The position numbers were made by a program, and so were the translations under genes. DNA of 64,000 bases from Citrus sinensis (Eukaryota; Streptophyta; Magnoliopsida; Sapindales; Rutaceae), in assembly GCF_022201045.2 (NCBI RefSeq), contig NC_068564.1, forward strand, positions 3,348,001-3,412,000. Reading direction: 5' to 3'. Each line of letters opens with the position of its first letter. Position 1 is the first letter of the stretch. The notes beneath the pieces were generated by a model. It did not search any database. It was not told where the DNA came from and worked only from the letters and a program-made list of their open reading frames with translations. This document shows, one piece after another, positions 1-12,840 of this stretch.

Positions 1-740
1 ACACACAATTCCTTAAGTTGTTATAGTAAGAAGATATATTAAAACACAAGAAATACACACGCTCGCATTGTAGTATATGTTGAGTAATGAAAAGTATTAG
101 CTCAACTATCTCCTCGTTCCTCACCCTGGGACAAATCTCCCCAGCTGAATGGCACGGGCAGATTCCTGGTAATACATCATGTATGAAGTATATGCCGACT
201 AGAAACGATTATCGATCAAATGTACATACCGACCAGGTATTCATCAGTCTATAGGACACGATCTCACGAACTCACGACAATTCCGCCATGCTCCAAACCG
301 CTGGGGAGAACATGACGCCCCACGTTTACCCACGATTCGGTGGTTGGAGACCCATGAAGATCCATCATCACCCGAAAATGAGGGGCATAAAGAATACTCA
401 GAAAACGTAGAATGATTGCCTATTGAAGGCCAAGAAATCGATGAAAAAAGGGACACAAAAATTGAGAGAAAAAGGGGAAACTTTGCTAAATTAATATCAT
501 AAATTCTTATATCTGAATCCTTGATACATTTCGTATTGAGAATATTGCAACTAATCTGTACAACAAAAATCATATAGTTTTCTCGTAAACACCTTGTACT
601 GACTTAAGTATCGGAAGATTTACGCCGGAAAAACCATCGGCGTCTCTGATTTGTTTCTGTGAACGCAGGCTTAGAAGGAAGAAGAAGGGTGATTTGGGTC
701 CTAGGAGCTCGAGAAATTGCTGAAGCTGGTGGATTGCAAT
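1..740 (-). other. unresolved gene-edge-like sequence, possible exons of a minus-strand gene
   Basis: On the minus strand, about 735-600 reads like a leader and start region: pyrimidine-rich, then an ATG near 632 followed within a few codons by a possible GTAAAT donor. About 205-110 looks like a terminal exon, with a TTTCTAG acceptor near 207 and an open frame ending in QLGRFVPG and a stop near 122. A stretch at 573-244 is open for 109 codons but resembles nothing I know. I could not join these pieces in one frame, so this is either a small gene I fail to recognise, a pseudogene, or chance. Confidence 0.2.
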
Positions 741-2518
741 CTCTATTCCTTTGTCAATACAAGCGTTGGTGAACCAATCTGATCGGTTAAAAGGCGACCA
801 GATTTCAGCATCAACAATATATTTAAAATAGGGATTTGAGATTTCACAATAGCATCAAAATTTATTTTACAGTGGTATAAAAATATTTGATGCAATTGTG
901 AAATCCCAAATCTTAAATAATACAAGCACTCGTGCTAAAAAAATGGCTATTTTATTATTATTATTATTATTATTATTTAATGAAAACATCCTCCTTTTAT
1001 TAAAACGAGAATACCACAAAAATACAAGAAAACTAAATTTCAATACATTAGTTACTATATTTTTTTGTTAGCATATTGATAGCTTTTTACTTTACCATAT
1101 ATGTTTTTTGTATTTTAGTAGCATTTTTTTTAATTAAAATAAGGATATCTTATTATCTTTATTAGAGACTCTCTCTCTATTTACGTATAATTTCTTAAGT
1201 CTCGATGCTTAAATACATATTTGATATGAATTTGTTATTAGACCGTATGATATAATAGTTAATTGAGCCAAAATACTATAACATCATATAGTGCAGCAAC
1301 AAATCCACATGAAAATTTCATTTAAAAATCTAGATTTGAGAAAGCAAATTCTTAAATAAATGACTATCAGATTAAGTGGACCCTCATAATCTAACTAAAT
1401 TTTTTTTACCTATTTTTAATCTTTATATAAGCTTTACCTAAAAATTGTTTACCCTCATGGCTAGGACTGGGCCAAAAAACGGCGAACCCCCCAAAAATTA
1501 AGCCGAACTAATAGCTCAGTTTGCTTTTCAAATCAAGAAAAAAAAAATCGATCTATTTAATCAATTGAATGAAAAACGAGAGCAAACCAAAACGATTTTG
1601 GTTTGGTTTATTTTTGCGTACGGAACCGAACTAAAAACCCCTCAAAATTGTAAAATAGCTTTCTTGGATTGTTTTATGTCTGGTGTGAACTTATTAAATA
1701 ATAATTTGAAAATGCTTTTGCAATTAGTATATGTGGAGCATATGCCAACTACTCCAATTTTAAGGAGAAAAGTTACATTTTTTTTACCATAAAATGATGA
1801 GATTCATTTATCTCCACCTCCTTATATATTTAAAAAAAAAAAAAAAAACTCAATCTCTACCTTACCAGTCGCTTTTCACTTTCCTTTATATTTTCCTCCA
1901 TTATTACGGTCACCAACTTATACGACGTTTTGATGCAAAATGATATTGTGCCTACAACATTGTGTAACCTCACATGGAAACGTAACACGTGTGAGAATTG
2001 TATAAACAAATTCGAACAACTCGCTGAAACAGGAACCATCAGACAAAATGAAACCCTTCAACAAAGAACAAGAAGGTAAAAACTGAATCAACACTTTTCG
2101 CTTAACCTGAACCCACCATTACAATTTCCCTGGTATATACAAGAAACAGAAGAAACATGCCAACTATAATTTATACTTATGTACATTGCTGCTCTCCAAA
2201 ATTTTTGTCCAAAGGACATTTTATTTCCTTTACATTATCGATATAAAACAAAATTTTCTTTTCGCATTAGATTGTAGATTTAAGACTAGCTTCATTCGAA
2301 AAAATTGTCTCATTTCAAAAAATGAAAGCTTTTCGGCTCTGTTCTCAGCGTATATCCAAATTCCTGTGACAAGAATCATCAAAAATATTGTGTCTCAATG
2401 AAATGTATACAAATATATTGTGTCGAAGTTTTAACTTTTAACAGGAAATTGTGGAGATGGAATCAGCAGCTTATTGCAGTATAAATATAAAAATTGTTGT
2501 ACCTGATAATTTTCTTAG
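741..2518. other. AT-rich intergenic sequence with a TTA microsatellite
   Basis: No gene is visible. A TTA/ATT trinucleotide microsatellite lies at about 951-977. Around 1460-1640 the sequence is rich in runs such as GGGCCAAAAAACGG and GAACCGAAC, typical of plant hAT-type MITEs, but I found no matching second end. The 3' untranslated region of the TPX2-like gene probably occupies part of 2000-2518. Confidence 0.5.
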
Positions 2519-5500
2519 TCAAGTTCTAAAGCTAAAAGAAAAGTCAGAATTTGGAGAAAAGGATCAGCTGGCATTTCGCATCAAATAAATTCAGAAATAG
2601 TGATACCTGTTGATGTTGAACCGTGATCCACCTTCGGTAATCCTACTTTCACTTGATTCACTCCCACACTGATACTGATTCCTACCAAACTTCTGAGATT
2701 TCTCTTTGAACACCTTCATCTGCAAAATTGGATGTTATGAGACTGCGATTATCGTGGTAAGAGGACTAACAACAAATCAAAACCTGAACCATAATACTAG
2801 ATTTATTTAGGATGCAAGTTTTTGCAGTAATTGACTAGGAATTGTTTTACATATTATATCAATAGATATATGGAACATAGTAGTATACCTCATGTTCAAG
2901 AAGGAATGATTGTGGTGCATTCTCTTTTGATTCCTTATTCAATCAATGAAAGCACTAGTATATTAATAAAAATAAAAAGATACAAACTTTCATTAAAAGA
3001 TTCAAAGCTAAAATTATCGTTTACACTAACCTTACAAACCAAAGGCATTTTTGACTGAGATTTTAAGTTGTTATGGACTTCAGATGCCAAGGAGAGCTGC
3101 ATACCAAGTCATGAAGAGGATTGTGAAAAATATATCCAAACTTAAGTAAGAAAATGAGAAATCACCGGTGAGCTCCAATTTTAGACTCATTACCAACAAG
3201 TACAGAAGAACTAGATCGCATCTTACCTTTCTAAATAGGTCAATTGGTGGCTCATTCAAAGATCCCTTATTCATTGGAAAATTGCTATCCTGGCAGGAAA
3301 TACGAGCATGGGTTAACAGAGAAAAATTTTCCTGCAAGGCAATGAGTAACATATTGCTATCCTGGCAGGAAATACGAGCATGGGTTAACAGAGAAAAATT
3401 TTCCTGCAAGGCAATGAGTAACATATCCAAACTGAGAATAAAGGAACCATTGTAAACTACCATTGAGGCAGCAGTATCTTGTCTGATATTTCGAAAGACG
3501 CCGGGATCTCCTTTACCAGAAGAAATCTGTGTCAAGGAAATAATGTGGCCACACACTGAGAATCTGTGCAAAAACGATCTCAATTATAAGGTCCAAACAT
3601 AATATTAACAGCACCTTCTTATTGAGAGGGTTTGCTTTAATTTTTTTAACTCCACATTTCTCCTCCTTTAGGGCATCAACAGAGTTTGGCCTGTTCAACG
3701 AGAATAACCATGTTAGAAAGTAATCATATTCAACAGAATGTAAATTCATTAATTATAGGTCAGTATATCAAAGATTACAAGAAATGGTAAAGATGAAAAC
3801 TACTTAAAATATATGAAAGTTGAGGCTCCCCCTTGCATTTGTGAAAAAGATAAAATGAAAATTTAATGTCCTGATAAAGATGGAGAAGTTAAAAAACAAT
3901 TGTGCGATTGCATATCACATGAGCAAAAGGAAGTTAAAATTCCTAGACCAATACACCAAGTAAGATCAAGCTAAAAACCATGAGCAATGCAGAATGCTCT
4001 AGAAACATGAGAGTATTAATTGGTAAAAAGGAATCTTTCAATGTTTAACTTCGATCGTATGAGAAAAACTCAAGACATCATTACCTTCTGGAGTCTTTAG
4101 TTTCACTTTGGGAGATAGCATTGTGGTTATGCATGGTTGCCACCTGCAATGAGGAGAGCATTAGCTTTCCACCATCAAGGCACATTCTATTCCTACTATT
4201 ATATTAGCATGGGCACAAATAAGAAATTGCAATGTTTATTACTAAAACTATGCATGATATTAACAATATGACAATCTGTGAAGTAAACTTTTCATAACCT
4301 ACATTATTACATGCGTGTTGTCTAGCCCTCTCGGATGTTCGCAGTTGAAACTCCTGCAGAGCAGTGAAGGCAATTTGTGTTAAACCTAAGATATGCAGCA
4401 AGCTTATCTCACTAAATCCGTCCAAGAAAATGCTCATATCACAAGATGAACAAGAAGATTCAAACATGTTAAGAATTACTTGAAACTCAGTAGGCTGTGG
4501 CGTGCTCTTTTTGGAGGGATGTGGTAAAGGAGCTTCAAGAATCTGCCAAGCCCAAAAAAGTTATTGAAAAAGATAACATATACTAACTTAAATATAAGGG
4601 CAATTTCTTTTGAAGTTCATGGTTCCTATGAAATTCAATAAAACTTGGATCTTATTTATTGAAAGTATGTACTTTTCTGTTCAATGGGCGTGCTTTAAAG
4701 TTGCATGCATTTGATTTTGCATGTTCATCTGACTCTGCATCAACCTTAGCCTTAGCCCTGAAATCCAGAAAATACGACATAAACAATTGCACAAGAGGCA
4801 AAGCCTGGTAACCTTACAGATGTATGACAACAAATGTCAACATAAAAAGGAGAGGAAGTGAATATTACCTATGTCTTTGAGCCCTATGTGCTGTTTCCAG
4901 ATTAGGTTCTCTAGGAATAGTAACTTTAGATCTACAATTCACCGAGTTTATTTCAAGGAACCCAACCTGCAACATCAAGTAGTTTAAAAATTTATACTTT
5001 TAACAAAAAGAAAAATTCTGCACCTAACTACGATATTTATGTGACATCCACTTCCTAAATAGTACATATTACCTTTACTGGAACTTTGTGTAGAAAATGA
5101 GTTTGATGCTTTAGATGAGAAACCTGCTTTGCAAATGCAGAAACACTTTTAAAAACTCCTGTCTGACTTGACAACAAACTACATAAAAGTTATTGTTTTC
5201 AAGTAAAACAGCAGTAAAAGAACCAGCAATCTATATGAGAACTTGCATGAACCTATAGATCTTAAAAAGCAAGAGTCTACAAAGAAAGTGAACAAAGCCA
5301 GCATCTCTAGAGAATGGTACGAGTATAGCAACGTATTACAAGTATGTAATCATACTAAAGCCAAACCAAACCATAACAAGAAGTGGTCTTAGTTTTCTTA
5401 AATATATCTAATTTGCTGAAATATACCAGAGTAAATAAAGTTCTTGAAATCCCAACTCTTAAAATCTTACTAGGCATAGTGTTCTCCTTTTGAATCTTTC

Positions 5501-7065
5501 ATGAAATCTTAAGCAGGCATTTGAACCAATATATACCAATTACAGGCCTAAATCATAGTTTCAGTCAACTTGATGTCTCAGCATATTATCTGTCAGTTTC
5601 AAAGGAAGTCTAATTCACCATTTTATAAGCTCAAACTCATTGTTCAAGATATTAAACTTTTGTCAATAATCCACCGAAGAATACTGATAAATTGAAGACC
5701 TAAATTAGTGCACCTTCGGTAAGAAACCAGCTTCCAGCTTCTGTCTTTTGGTAGCGATGTTTTCAATTGTAGACGAATTCAGTGAACTCTTTTCAGATTT
5801 GACTATCTTTTGAGACCTAAAGATGTTAAGCATAACCTCAGAGATAAGGAAACAAAGCCAAACTAAATAAAGAAATCAAATTACCAAAAAACTTTCAAAA
5901 CTATAAAAACTGTCAAATGTGAATATACTGCATATACATATAGAGAACTTAGCAACTTTTCTTTGTAAGATTAAAACAATCAATACTTCACAGCTCTGTA
6001 CTAGTACCAAAATAATAATAATAATAATAACTGCTTTTTATTTTTTTTATTTCTTTAATCTTCATGCGAAATCTGCTAGTGTCATCAAACAAAAGGTACT
6101 ACTTAAAAAATAATCAACACTACCTCAAAAAATGGTTGAAATGAAATTCTTGAAGTTGATTGTATTTGGCCAAATAACTTGCCGTGGGTTTCATCAGAGT
6201 CGAACTCCTCTGTATAGATGACTTCGCAAAAGACTTGGTTTTGGATTTTGAAACATCTTGATCCATGTCACCACAAAATTCTGGCCCTAGAATAAAATGT
6301 ACAAAGAAAACAGATATTGAGGAACACTACGAAGTCTACAACACTGGCTATCGCTTATATTAGGTAAAAATCAGATCATTTTGTTTATTGTGACTCAGGT
6401 TTAGAAGATGCATATATACATGTGAATAAGGCTGTTAAATAATTTGCTTTAAAAAAAAAACGATGGGACAATCCTTAATAAACTATTATCAGTCACTTGC
6501 TGCCACATAGAAATTTAAATATCATAATTGCACAACCATATCCTTTTACATTATAAAAATAAGCAATAAAAAAGCGTCATCTTTGTAAATGTATCTCATT
6601 GATTAAAAAAAATAAAATAAAAAATACCTCTATTAATTTGATAAATGTCGAAAGCTTCAGAATCGGTCTCAAAATATGAGACATTACCAATAGAACTCGT
6701 GCTTCCTCCTCTGGAATCACAAGAAACGCTTGCAGTATCCGCAGGGAAATCATATCTCCAGTTGAACTTCAAAATAAAGGCTGAAATAAACGCCATTCAG
6801 AAAATGAAATAATCTAAATAACAAACGAATCAGCAAAAATGAAACGATAAATTTTGAATGCTTTTGCTGTGTTTTGCTTACGCGAAGGTGGATAGCTTGC
6901 AGCGGAATCAAACCAGAGCTCGTTTTCTCTGGCCTTAGCCGGCGTTTCCGTAAGGGTAAAATCGTGATATTGAGGTGCGTCAAACTCGTAATCAAAATCA
7001 ACTTCAAATTCTGCCGCCACGATCGGCTCCGCCGTCAACACGAGCTCCTCCATTTCTTCATCCAT
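2519..7065 (-). CDS. TPX2-family spindle/microtubule-associated protein (TPX2-like, TPXL2/3 class)
   Basis: Likely binds microtubules and activates Aurora kinase at the mitotic spindle. Coding exons in transcript order: 7065-6882, 6780-6628, 6286-6124, 5816-5714, 5162-5073, 4966-4869, 4757-4673, 4542-4480, 4353-4303, 4143-4085, 3690-3615, 3526-3461, 3289-3227, 3096-3031, 2933-2889, 2719-2607 and a tentative tiny last exon 2531-2519. All junctions are GT-AG and phases agree, giving about 496 residues. Seen in the protein: an acidic N-terminus with FDYEFDAPQYHDFT near residue 25, like the Aurora-binding motif of TPX2; the central TPX2 signature PREPNLETAHR near 249; FKARPLNRKILEAP near 284; GKGDPGVFRN near 379. 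The length is below the roughly 750 residues of canonical TPX2 and fits the shorter TPXL2/TPXL3 group from memory. The acceptor of the 3289-3227 exon is tandemly duplicated (see findings). The final exon is the least certain part. Confidence 0.85.
3281..3424. repeat. 72-bp perfect tandem duplication spanning a splice acceptor
   Basis: Two head-to-tail copies, 3281-3352 and 3353-3424, cover the end of an intron and the first nine coding bases of the following exon of the TPX2-like gene (minus strand). Each copy carries the same CTGCCAG acceptor, so there are two candidate 3' splice sites exactly 72 bp apart. The unit is a multiple of three and has no stop in the coding frame. Confidence 0.9.
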
Positions 7066-7423
7066 TACTAAACCGCCACGTGTCTAACATAACACAAAAA
7101 CATTTTTTTTTTTCCTTGTATCGTGCACTTTCTCTCGCTCGAAGATTTTATCGTAAAAATGAGAGAGAAAGTTGCAAGCATGCGCTTCAAAATTCCATTA
7201 CTTGTTTTTTTTTTTTTCTCTCTCTTTTCTATTCGAAGGTTGCAACAGATTTGTTTAATTAATTATTTGGATTTTAGAACGCTAATTGCTGGAGACAAAA
7301 GAGTCAGAAAAGGAGAGACAGAAGAGTTGTTTTTAAATTATCGAAGAGAACGGCGAGATTTTCGTGGCAAGAAATGAAAAAGGAGAGAATGAAAACGAAC
7401 GCAGGCAGAGCGTTGAAGATGTC

Positions 7424-7433
7424 CTTTATATAG
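7424..7433 (-). promoter_or_regulatory. TATA box upstream of the TPX2-like gene
   Basis: The minus strand reads CTATATAAAG here, a near-consensus plant TATA box, about 360 bp upstream of the start codon at 7065. It implies a 5' leader of roughly 330 nucleotides if used. Confidence 0.45.
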
Positions 7434-8745
7434 TTTTGAAGAGAGCAACTCAATTTTTTTTTCTCGTTTCAACTGGTGGGTCCCACAACTGATACTATTT
7501 TAAATTTCCGGCGGATAATTTTTTTTAATAATTTAAAATAAATGTTGTTTTATTGCTATTTGGTAGAACAAAAATTTTAATCCTTCTAACACATAGTGTG
7601 CCACGCTAGTTTGTTTGAATGAATTTGTAAGTCGAATTTATAATAAAGTGTTAAAATAAGTCTGTTATTACCCAATAGACTCATGCGTCCAATAACTTTG
7701 AACACATGAATTCTGAAATAACTTTGAACACATGAATTCTGAGTCCCAATAATAATTTTTCCTCTGATAGAGATTTATTTAACCTTCCACTTTGGGAGTA
7801 AAATAATTTTTCCCCTAATATTAACTGATCGGGCTATACCATACTGGAATCATGAAATAAAATCTCAATTATTACCTGATTATTAATAAAATTATAATTG
7901 TAATATATCAGTATTTCCAAAAAAAAAAAGTACGCTATTTTAAGAACACAACAATACAATTTGTTCATTGATCAATAATCTGTCTCTATCGTAAAAACTA
8001 TTTCTTTCCTTATCTATTTTTGGATTGATTTTTTTCTAGATATTTAAGTGTAGAACAAGTGGAAATTTTCTATAATAACTCTAACAACTTCTTTTAAATT
8101 ATAATAAAATTATGGAAAGTAACATTTTTTCAGATTTTTTTAAATTTTTGAAGAAAAGTTACGTTTGAATTATGGAATCACAGGCTGAGAATAAAACAAT
8201 ATTTTGTGGTTATTTCGATGAGATATAAGCTAGGCTAGGCCCCCTGAAGTCTAATCCAAATAAAATCCGTACGATTTACAGCCAAGTTTGATCCAAAGGC
8301 TCCTCACGGTCATGGATGACAGCAGAGGCTATATGCCAAAACTACACAAGACGCATATTTTCGAAATTTAAACCTAATAAGAAAATAGACAAAAGAGTCA
8401 CTTTGAGTTGCAATTACGGGCTCACACACTTGGTAGTATTGATTTGTCTTTTTCTCTAGAAACTGGTCCGCCACTGCGAAAAAAAACGCAGAGGGTTACT
8501 TTTGTCAGCGGGCAAACAAAATCCTGCATAAGAAGTCCGAGAATCGGCAGGCAGGAATTTACGGTGGTATCCTCAGCGAATGCATGCATGCTTTGGTGGC
8601 CAAGGACATTATTGTCCTTTTGCAAGCACGCTCCTCTTGTAGTCTTGTGCATGCGTTGCGAATTCAAAAATCAAGCGCCAAGGTGGTGGAGTGATGACAG
8701 CTGACTGCTCACTGCAATTTGTGATTTTGTGTCGTGAAAACCACT
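7434..8745. other. intergenic sequence with a short tandem repeat
   Basis: No gene recognised. A 26-bp unit beginning AATAACTTTGAACACATG is repeated twice in tandem at about 7690-7743. Overlapping open frames on both strands at 8408-8704 have no recognisable protein character. Confidence 0.5.
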
Positions 8746-8753
8746 ACTTCTCG

Positions 8754-9358
8754 TAGGGGTGGGCAAAAAAATCGTGCACTAGAGAAAATCGAATCGAATT
8801 GATCCGAATTGTCGAATCGATTTTAATTTTAAAAAACAATCGAAATATATGATTTGTAAAAAAAATTAAAATGCAGGTTTGGTATTCGGTTCACTCAGCT
8901 GAACCGAAAAATCGAACCGAAAAATCATATTATTCTTATAATTTTATTTAAATAGACACGTGTTAAATTTTAATTGGTTGCATAAGATAACTAAAATAGA
9001 CATGCACACACACGATTACGAGTATATATATGTTATAATTTCATAAATTAGTGATAAAATGTGTTTTGAATACTTTGTATTTATTGTTAATATTTTTAAT
9101 GAAATTATGATAAATTAATTGTTGAAAAAAATTATTACATTCATAAGGCCTAATGGACTAAAAATTTAAAAATTCAAAATACGCCTAATAGGCCCAAAAC
9201 CAAAAAAACCGAACCGAACCGATCCGAAAAGATCTATTTATGTTTGGTTTTTATTGAGTTCGGTTCTTATTTGATCTTTTTTTATAAAATAACTGATTTA
9301 AATCGATTCTGCTTAATTTCGATCTGAACTAAATCGGACCGAATCGTGTCCACCCCTA
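8754..9358. mobile_element. hAT-type MITE, 605 bp, with 8-bp target site duplication
   Basis: The ends are TAGGGGTGGGCA on the left and the complement of TAGGGGTGGACA on the right, 11 of 12 matching. They are flanked by an exact 8-bp duplication ACTTCTCG at 8746-8753 and 9359-9366. Eight-base duplications and short TIRs of this form are diagnostic of hAT elements. The interior is AT-rich with many GAATCGAA- and GAACCGAA-like words and has no transposase, so this is a non-autonomous copy. Confidence 0.9.
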
Positions 9359-9366
9359 ACTTCTCG

Positions 9367-10204
9367 GATGGAAAAATTCTTTTAGTGAGCGAGCCTTATC
9401 CATGTATCTTCAACAACTTCTATTCTCAAAAAGATTTAATACTCCAATTATTTGAACCAGTGTCACTTTAACGTACAACATGTATAAATAACTTCAAGAA
9501 AACGTTCGTTGTTAGACAATTGCATGGCAAACACTTAATAAATCTCAAATTTTTTTTTATAAAATGGAATGGATCTCGATTTATGTGAAACCCTAATTAT
9601 AACTTTATAACATTAAAGCAATAGTGAATCACCAATTTATCATCTCTTTCTTTGGGACCATAAAGAAAAAAAAGTGCCATTATTACCCACTTCTTTCTCA
9701 TAATATTTTACCAATCATAGAATCATCATTGTTCTTTTTTTGCAAAAAATAGCGATAACTAATGTCTATGATTAAACTTAGTATGACTCCACTTTCTAGT
9801 TTCTTTCTTTGTCTACCTTTACTAAAGAAAATGTTAAATTAAGAGGCTAGGGTTGGAACTTTGTAACATAATTATTCCAGATAAAGAAAGTGACGAGTCA
9901 GTCAACGGATGATGCGAATGAAAGCGATTTCACAACTTGACTCACTGCTTGTCGTCCTGAACGACAATTGAATTCGCGTATCACAATGGGCCAGTGTATT
10001 CATTAGTTGGGCCTAACCCAGAATTCTATGTTCTCTTGATGGGCAGTTGGATGGGCGCTTATTAATTATTATAGAATTTTTGTGCATACGGCGGTTTCAG
10101 CACGTTGAACCAAAAATCTTATCCCCCCCCCCCCCCCCCCCCAAAAAAAAGTGATTGAAAGATAGATGTGCGCATTATATTATTGACAATCTTACAGAAA
10201 TGAT
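9367..10204. other. intergenic sequence ending in a poly-C run
   Basis: No gene found. An uninterrupted run of about 18 C residues sits at 10124-10142 and is followed by eight A residues. Such a run is length-unstable and prone to sequencing or assembly error. Confidence 0.6.
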
Positions 10205-10213
10205 TAAATTGGG

Positions 10214-11076
10214 GGGAAATTTGTAACCTAACCCCAAATAAATTGACATTTTGCACCGCGTCCCCAACAAATTTGACTTGTTGCACTGCGCACCCAAAAA
10301 AATTAACATTTTTGCACCACGCCCCCAATTCCGTTATTTTCTCAGTTAAGTTTAACGGTGGAGGGGTAAAATTGGAAGTTTATTCCTTAAATTAATTTTA
10401 ATGGGAATTCTCTTTATTGTAATTAAAATAAAAATCTTTAAAAAATTAAAGAAAAAATAATAGTAGTGACAATATACATGTAACAAGAAATTTTTTTATT
10501 ACAATTAAAATAAAAATCTTTAAAACATTAAAGGAAAATAATAGTGGTGATAAATGTACATGTAACAAGAATTTTTTTTATTAAAATTGAAATAAAAATC
10601 TTTAAAAAATTAAAGAAAAAATAATAGTGGTGACAATGTACGTGTAACAAGAAATTTTTTTTATTGCAATTGAAATAAAGATCTTTAAAAAAATTAAAGG
10701 AAAATAATAGTGGTGACAAATGTACATGTAACAAGAATTTTTTTTATTAAAATTGAAAAAAAAATCTTTAAAAAAATAAAGAAAAAATAATAGTGGTGAC
10801 AATGAACATGTAAGAAGAATTGTTTTTTTTATTGCAATTGAAAAAAAAACCTTAAAAAATTAAATGAGCTAAAAATTTTGTTTTTTTACATAGAGGGGTA
10901 TTTTTGTCATTCAATCAAAAGTTAAACGGAGCCGTTAAACTTAACTAAGAAAATAACGGAATTGGGGGCGTGGTGCAAAAATGTCAATTTTTTTGGGTGC
11001 GCAGTGCAACAAGTCAAATTTGTTGGGGACGCGGTGCAAAATGTCAATTTATTTGGGGGTAGGTTACAAATTTCCC
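10214..11076. mobile_element. Mutator-type foldback MITE, 863 bp, with 9-bp target site duplication
   Basis: Long terminal inverted repeats of about 150 bp, nearly identical, start GGGAAATTTGTAACCTA. The left arm is 10214 to about 10365 and the right arm about 10920-11076. Exact 9-bp duplications TAAATTGGG flank the element at 10205-10213 and 11077-11085. Long TIRs with a 9-bp duplication indicate a MULE-derived non-autonomous element. Mirror open frames in the two arms come from the inverted repeat and are not genes. The centre is a tandem array described separately. Confidence 0.9.
10408..10866. repeat. tandem array, 81-83 bp unit, about five copies, two alternating variants
   Basis: The landmark ATAATAGTGGTGA recurs at 10457, 10538, 10621, 10704 and 10787. 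Copies alternate between a GACAATG and a GA(T/C)AAATG variant with matching differences further along, so the array grew as a dimer of about 165 bp. It fills the whole interior of the Mutator-type MITE. Confidence 0.85.
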
Positions 11077-11085
11077 TAAATTGGG

Positions 11086-12840
11086 AGCTATTTATAATTT
11101 TAGGTAACTTTCATTGCTCCAAAGTTTATAATCTTACGCGCTAGAGGATGGGCTGTCTACTATAGGCAGCCAGGCAATAATATCATCTAATATGCGTTTA
11201 ATATTTAAGTCATCTAATGTGAGCTTAATATTTGATGGAAACATAAATTGAGAGCTTAATAGAAAATATCAAATGGCTTTATACTCTCTCTTTTTTTTTA
11301 ATTATTGTTCATTTCTACACAAATTTTTCTAACTATGATATTAAGGACGTAGTTGTTTTGATATAAGAAAATATCCAAAACAATATGGTGCATTTACATT
11401 TTGGGTTGGGAAATCGGAATTATTGACAATTTTTTCTTCACAAAATAAAGGCGAGAATCATAATCAAAATCGTGGGAGCCACCCTAATTTGCGAATGTAA
11501 GACTGATTCCTAGTACTAACCATTTTTCCCCCTTAAAATTGTAATATTTCAAAAATGCTCTCATTTGAATTGAAAAATATTAATAGCAAAAATAAAAAAG
11601 AAAAGGCAGCAAATCCCTAAGATAAACTCCTCGCATTGAACTCCATTTAGCTGGCTAGCTGTACCATCGCAGCCAAACCTCACTATCTTTATCACCGTCA
11701 TCACTACCAAATCAACCATCATCTTCGTCATTGCAGGTCTACAGCCGTGGAGTGGCAGTTGGTTGCTAGTTTTGCCTCCCTTGGGGCATCTTGATTTTGT
11801 CTTGGTTTAGTCTCTAATTTCGTCTCCAATAGACATAATTCCGATCTAATGATGATGACGACGCAGACAATAATGATTTGTTGTTGTTGTTGATGATGAT
11901 TTCGATTTTAATTATTATTATTGTTGTTGTTGTTGTTGTTATTATTATTGGAAATAGAGTATTTCATTAATGACCATCATGATTTTTTTAATACTATTAT
12001 TATAATGTTTGAAATGGATTATTATTATGATTGATGATGACGATAATGATAAAAAAGTATTATAATTAATTAATATATTAGTGTTAATAATAATATGATT
12101 ATTAGCAATAATTAATAATAATATTATAATTATTAAAATACAAAATAATAATTATGATAATAATTAAATTAGAACTTTTTAGTAATTTAAAACAATGTAA
12201 ATTATTCCGATTCCGATTTCAAAATAGAGTAAACTTATCAATGAGAATAATGTCTGTTTTGATTCTGATTCACATCCTCCATCTCCATTACAGCCTATTC
12301 TGATTCATGTCCATTCAAATTCTAACCTATTTTGATACCGCATAGTGAACGCACAGGGTAAAACCAACTGAACAATTCCCTTATCAACAAACTATATACA
12401 AACTTTAATAAGGACAGTTTGAAATTTAAAAAAGAACTTTGGTTTTCCGATTTGGGAAAAAAAAAGATGATAATTATTAATTATAACACATCGTGACTCT
12501 TATGAAACTTTTTGTATCTTTGCTTCACAGGCGTTGATATCATGGACCCAATCACTAATGAGGACAAATGAATTAAACTCGGCCGCAGAGCCCCACTCCT
12601 ATCTAATCTTCCATTTCTTCTAGCGACGCGAACGGTTCTAACTAAACACACTCTTAAGTCTCTTCCAAATAAAATATTTTCTTATTAGGTTTTTAAACCA
12701 CTGTCTCTCACCAAACCACCAGACCAAAAAATCCGAATCGCCAACAGCCACCCTATCTCATTCATGTCATTCTTCTCTCTACACGGAGGGCGGATCACCC
12801 GAGGTGCGTCAAGTTCAATCGGGCCGGACCAACCCAACAC
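11086..12840. other. intergenic region, low-complexity tract and ACS 5' flank
   Basis: Between about 11870 and 12180 the sequence is dominated by TTG, ATT and GAT trinucleotide repeats and AT-rich low complexity. From about 12600 the sequence becomes less AT-rich and probably holds the promoter and leader of the aminotransferase gene. No separate gene is seen. Confidence 0.5.

Noticed and set aside
1450..1800. Possible hAT-type MITE (GGGCCAAAAAACGG, GAACCGAAC words)
   Set aside because: No matching second terminus or target duplication was found.
3080..3583. 167-codon frame over the TPX2-like exons
   Set aside because: It fuses intron sequence with two real exons (3526-3461 and 3289-3227); the spliced model is supported by GT-AG sites and family motifs.
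8408..8704. Overlapping frames on both strands of about 90 codons
   Set aside because: Both strands open by chance in a locally GC-richer segment; no recognisable motifs or splice context.
10124..10142. Poly-C run as a functional G-quadruplex-type element
   Set aside because: A single homopolymer of about 18 bases without other G/C tracts is better read as slippage or assembly noise.
10119..11144. Two open frames with nearly the same protein (MGAWCKNVNFFG...) on opposite strands
   Set aside because: They are the two inverted arms of the Mutator-type MITE read in mirror image, not genes.
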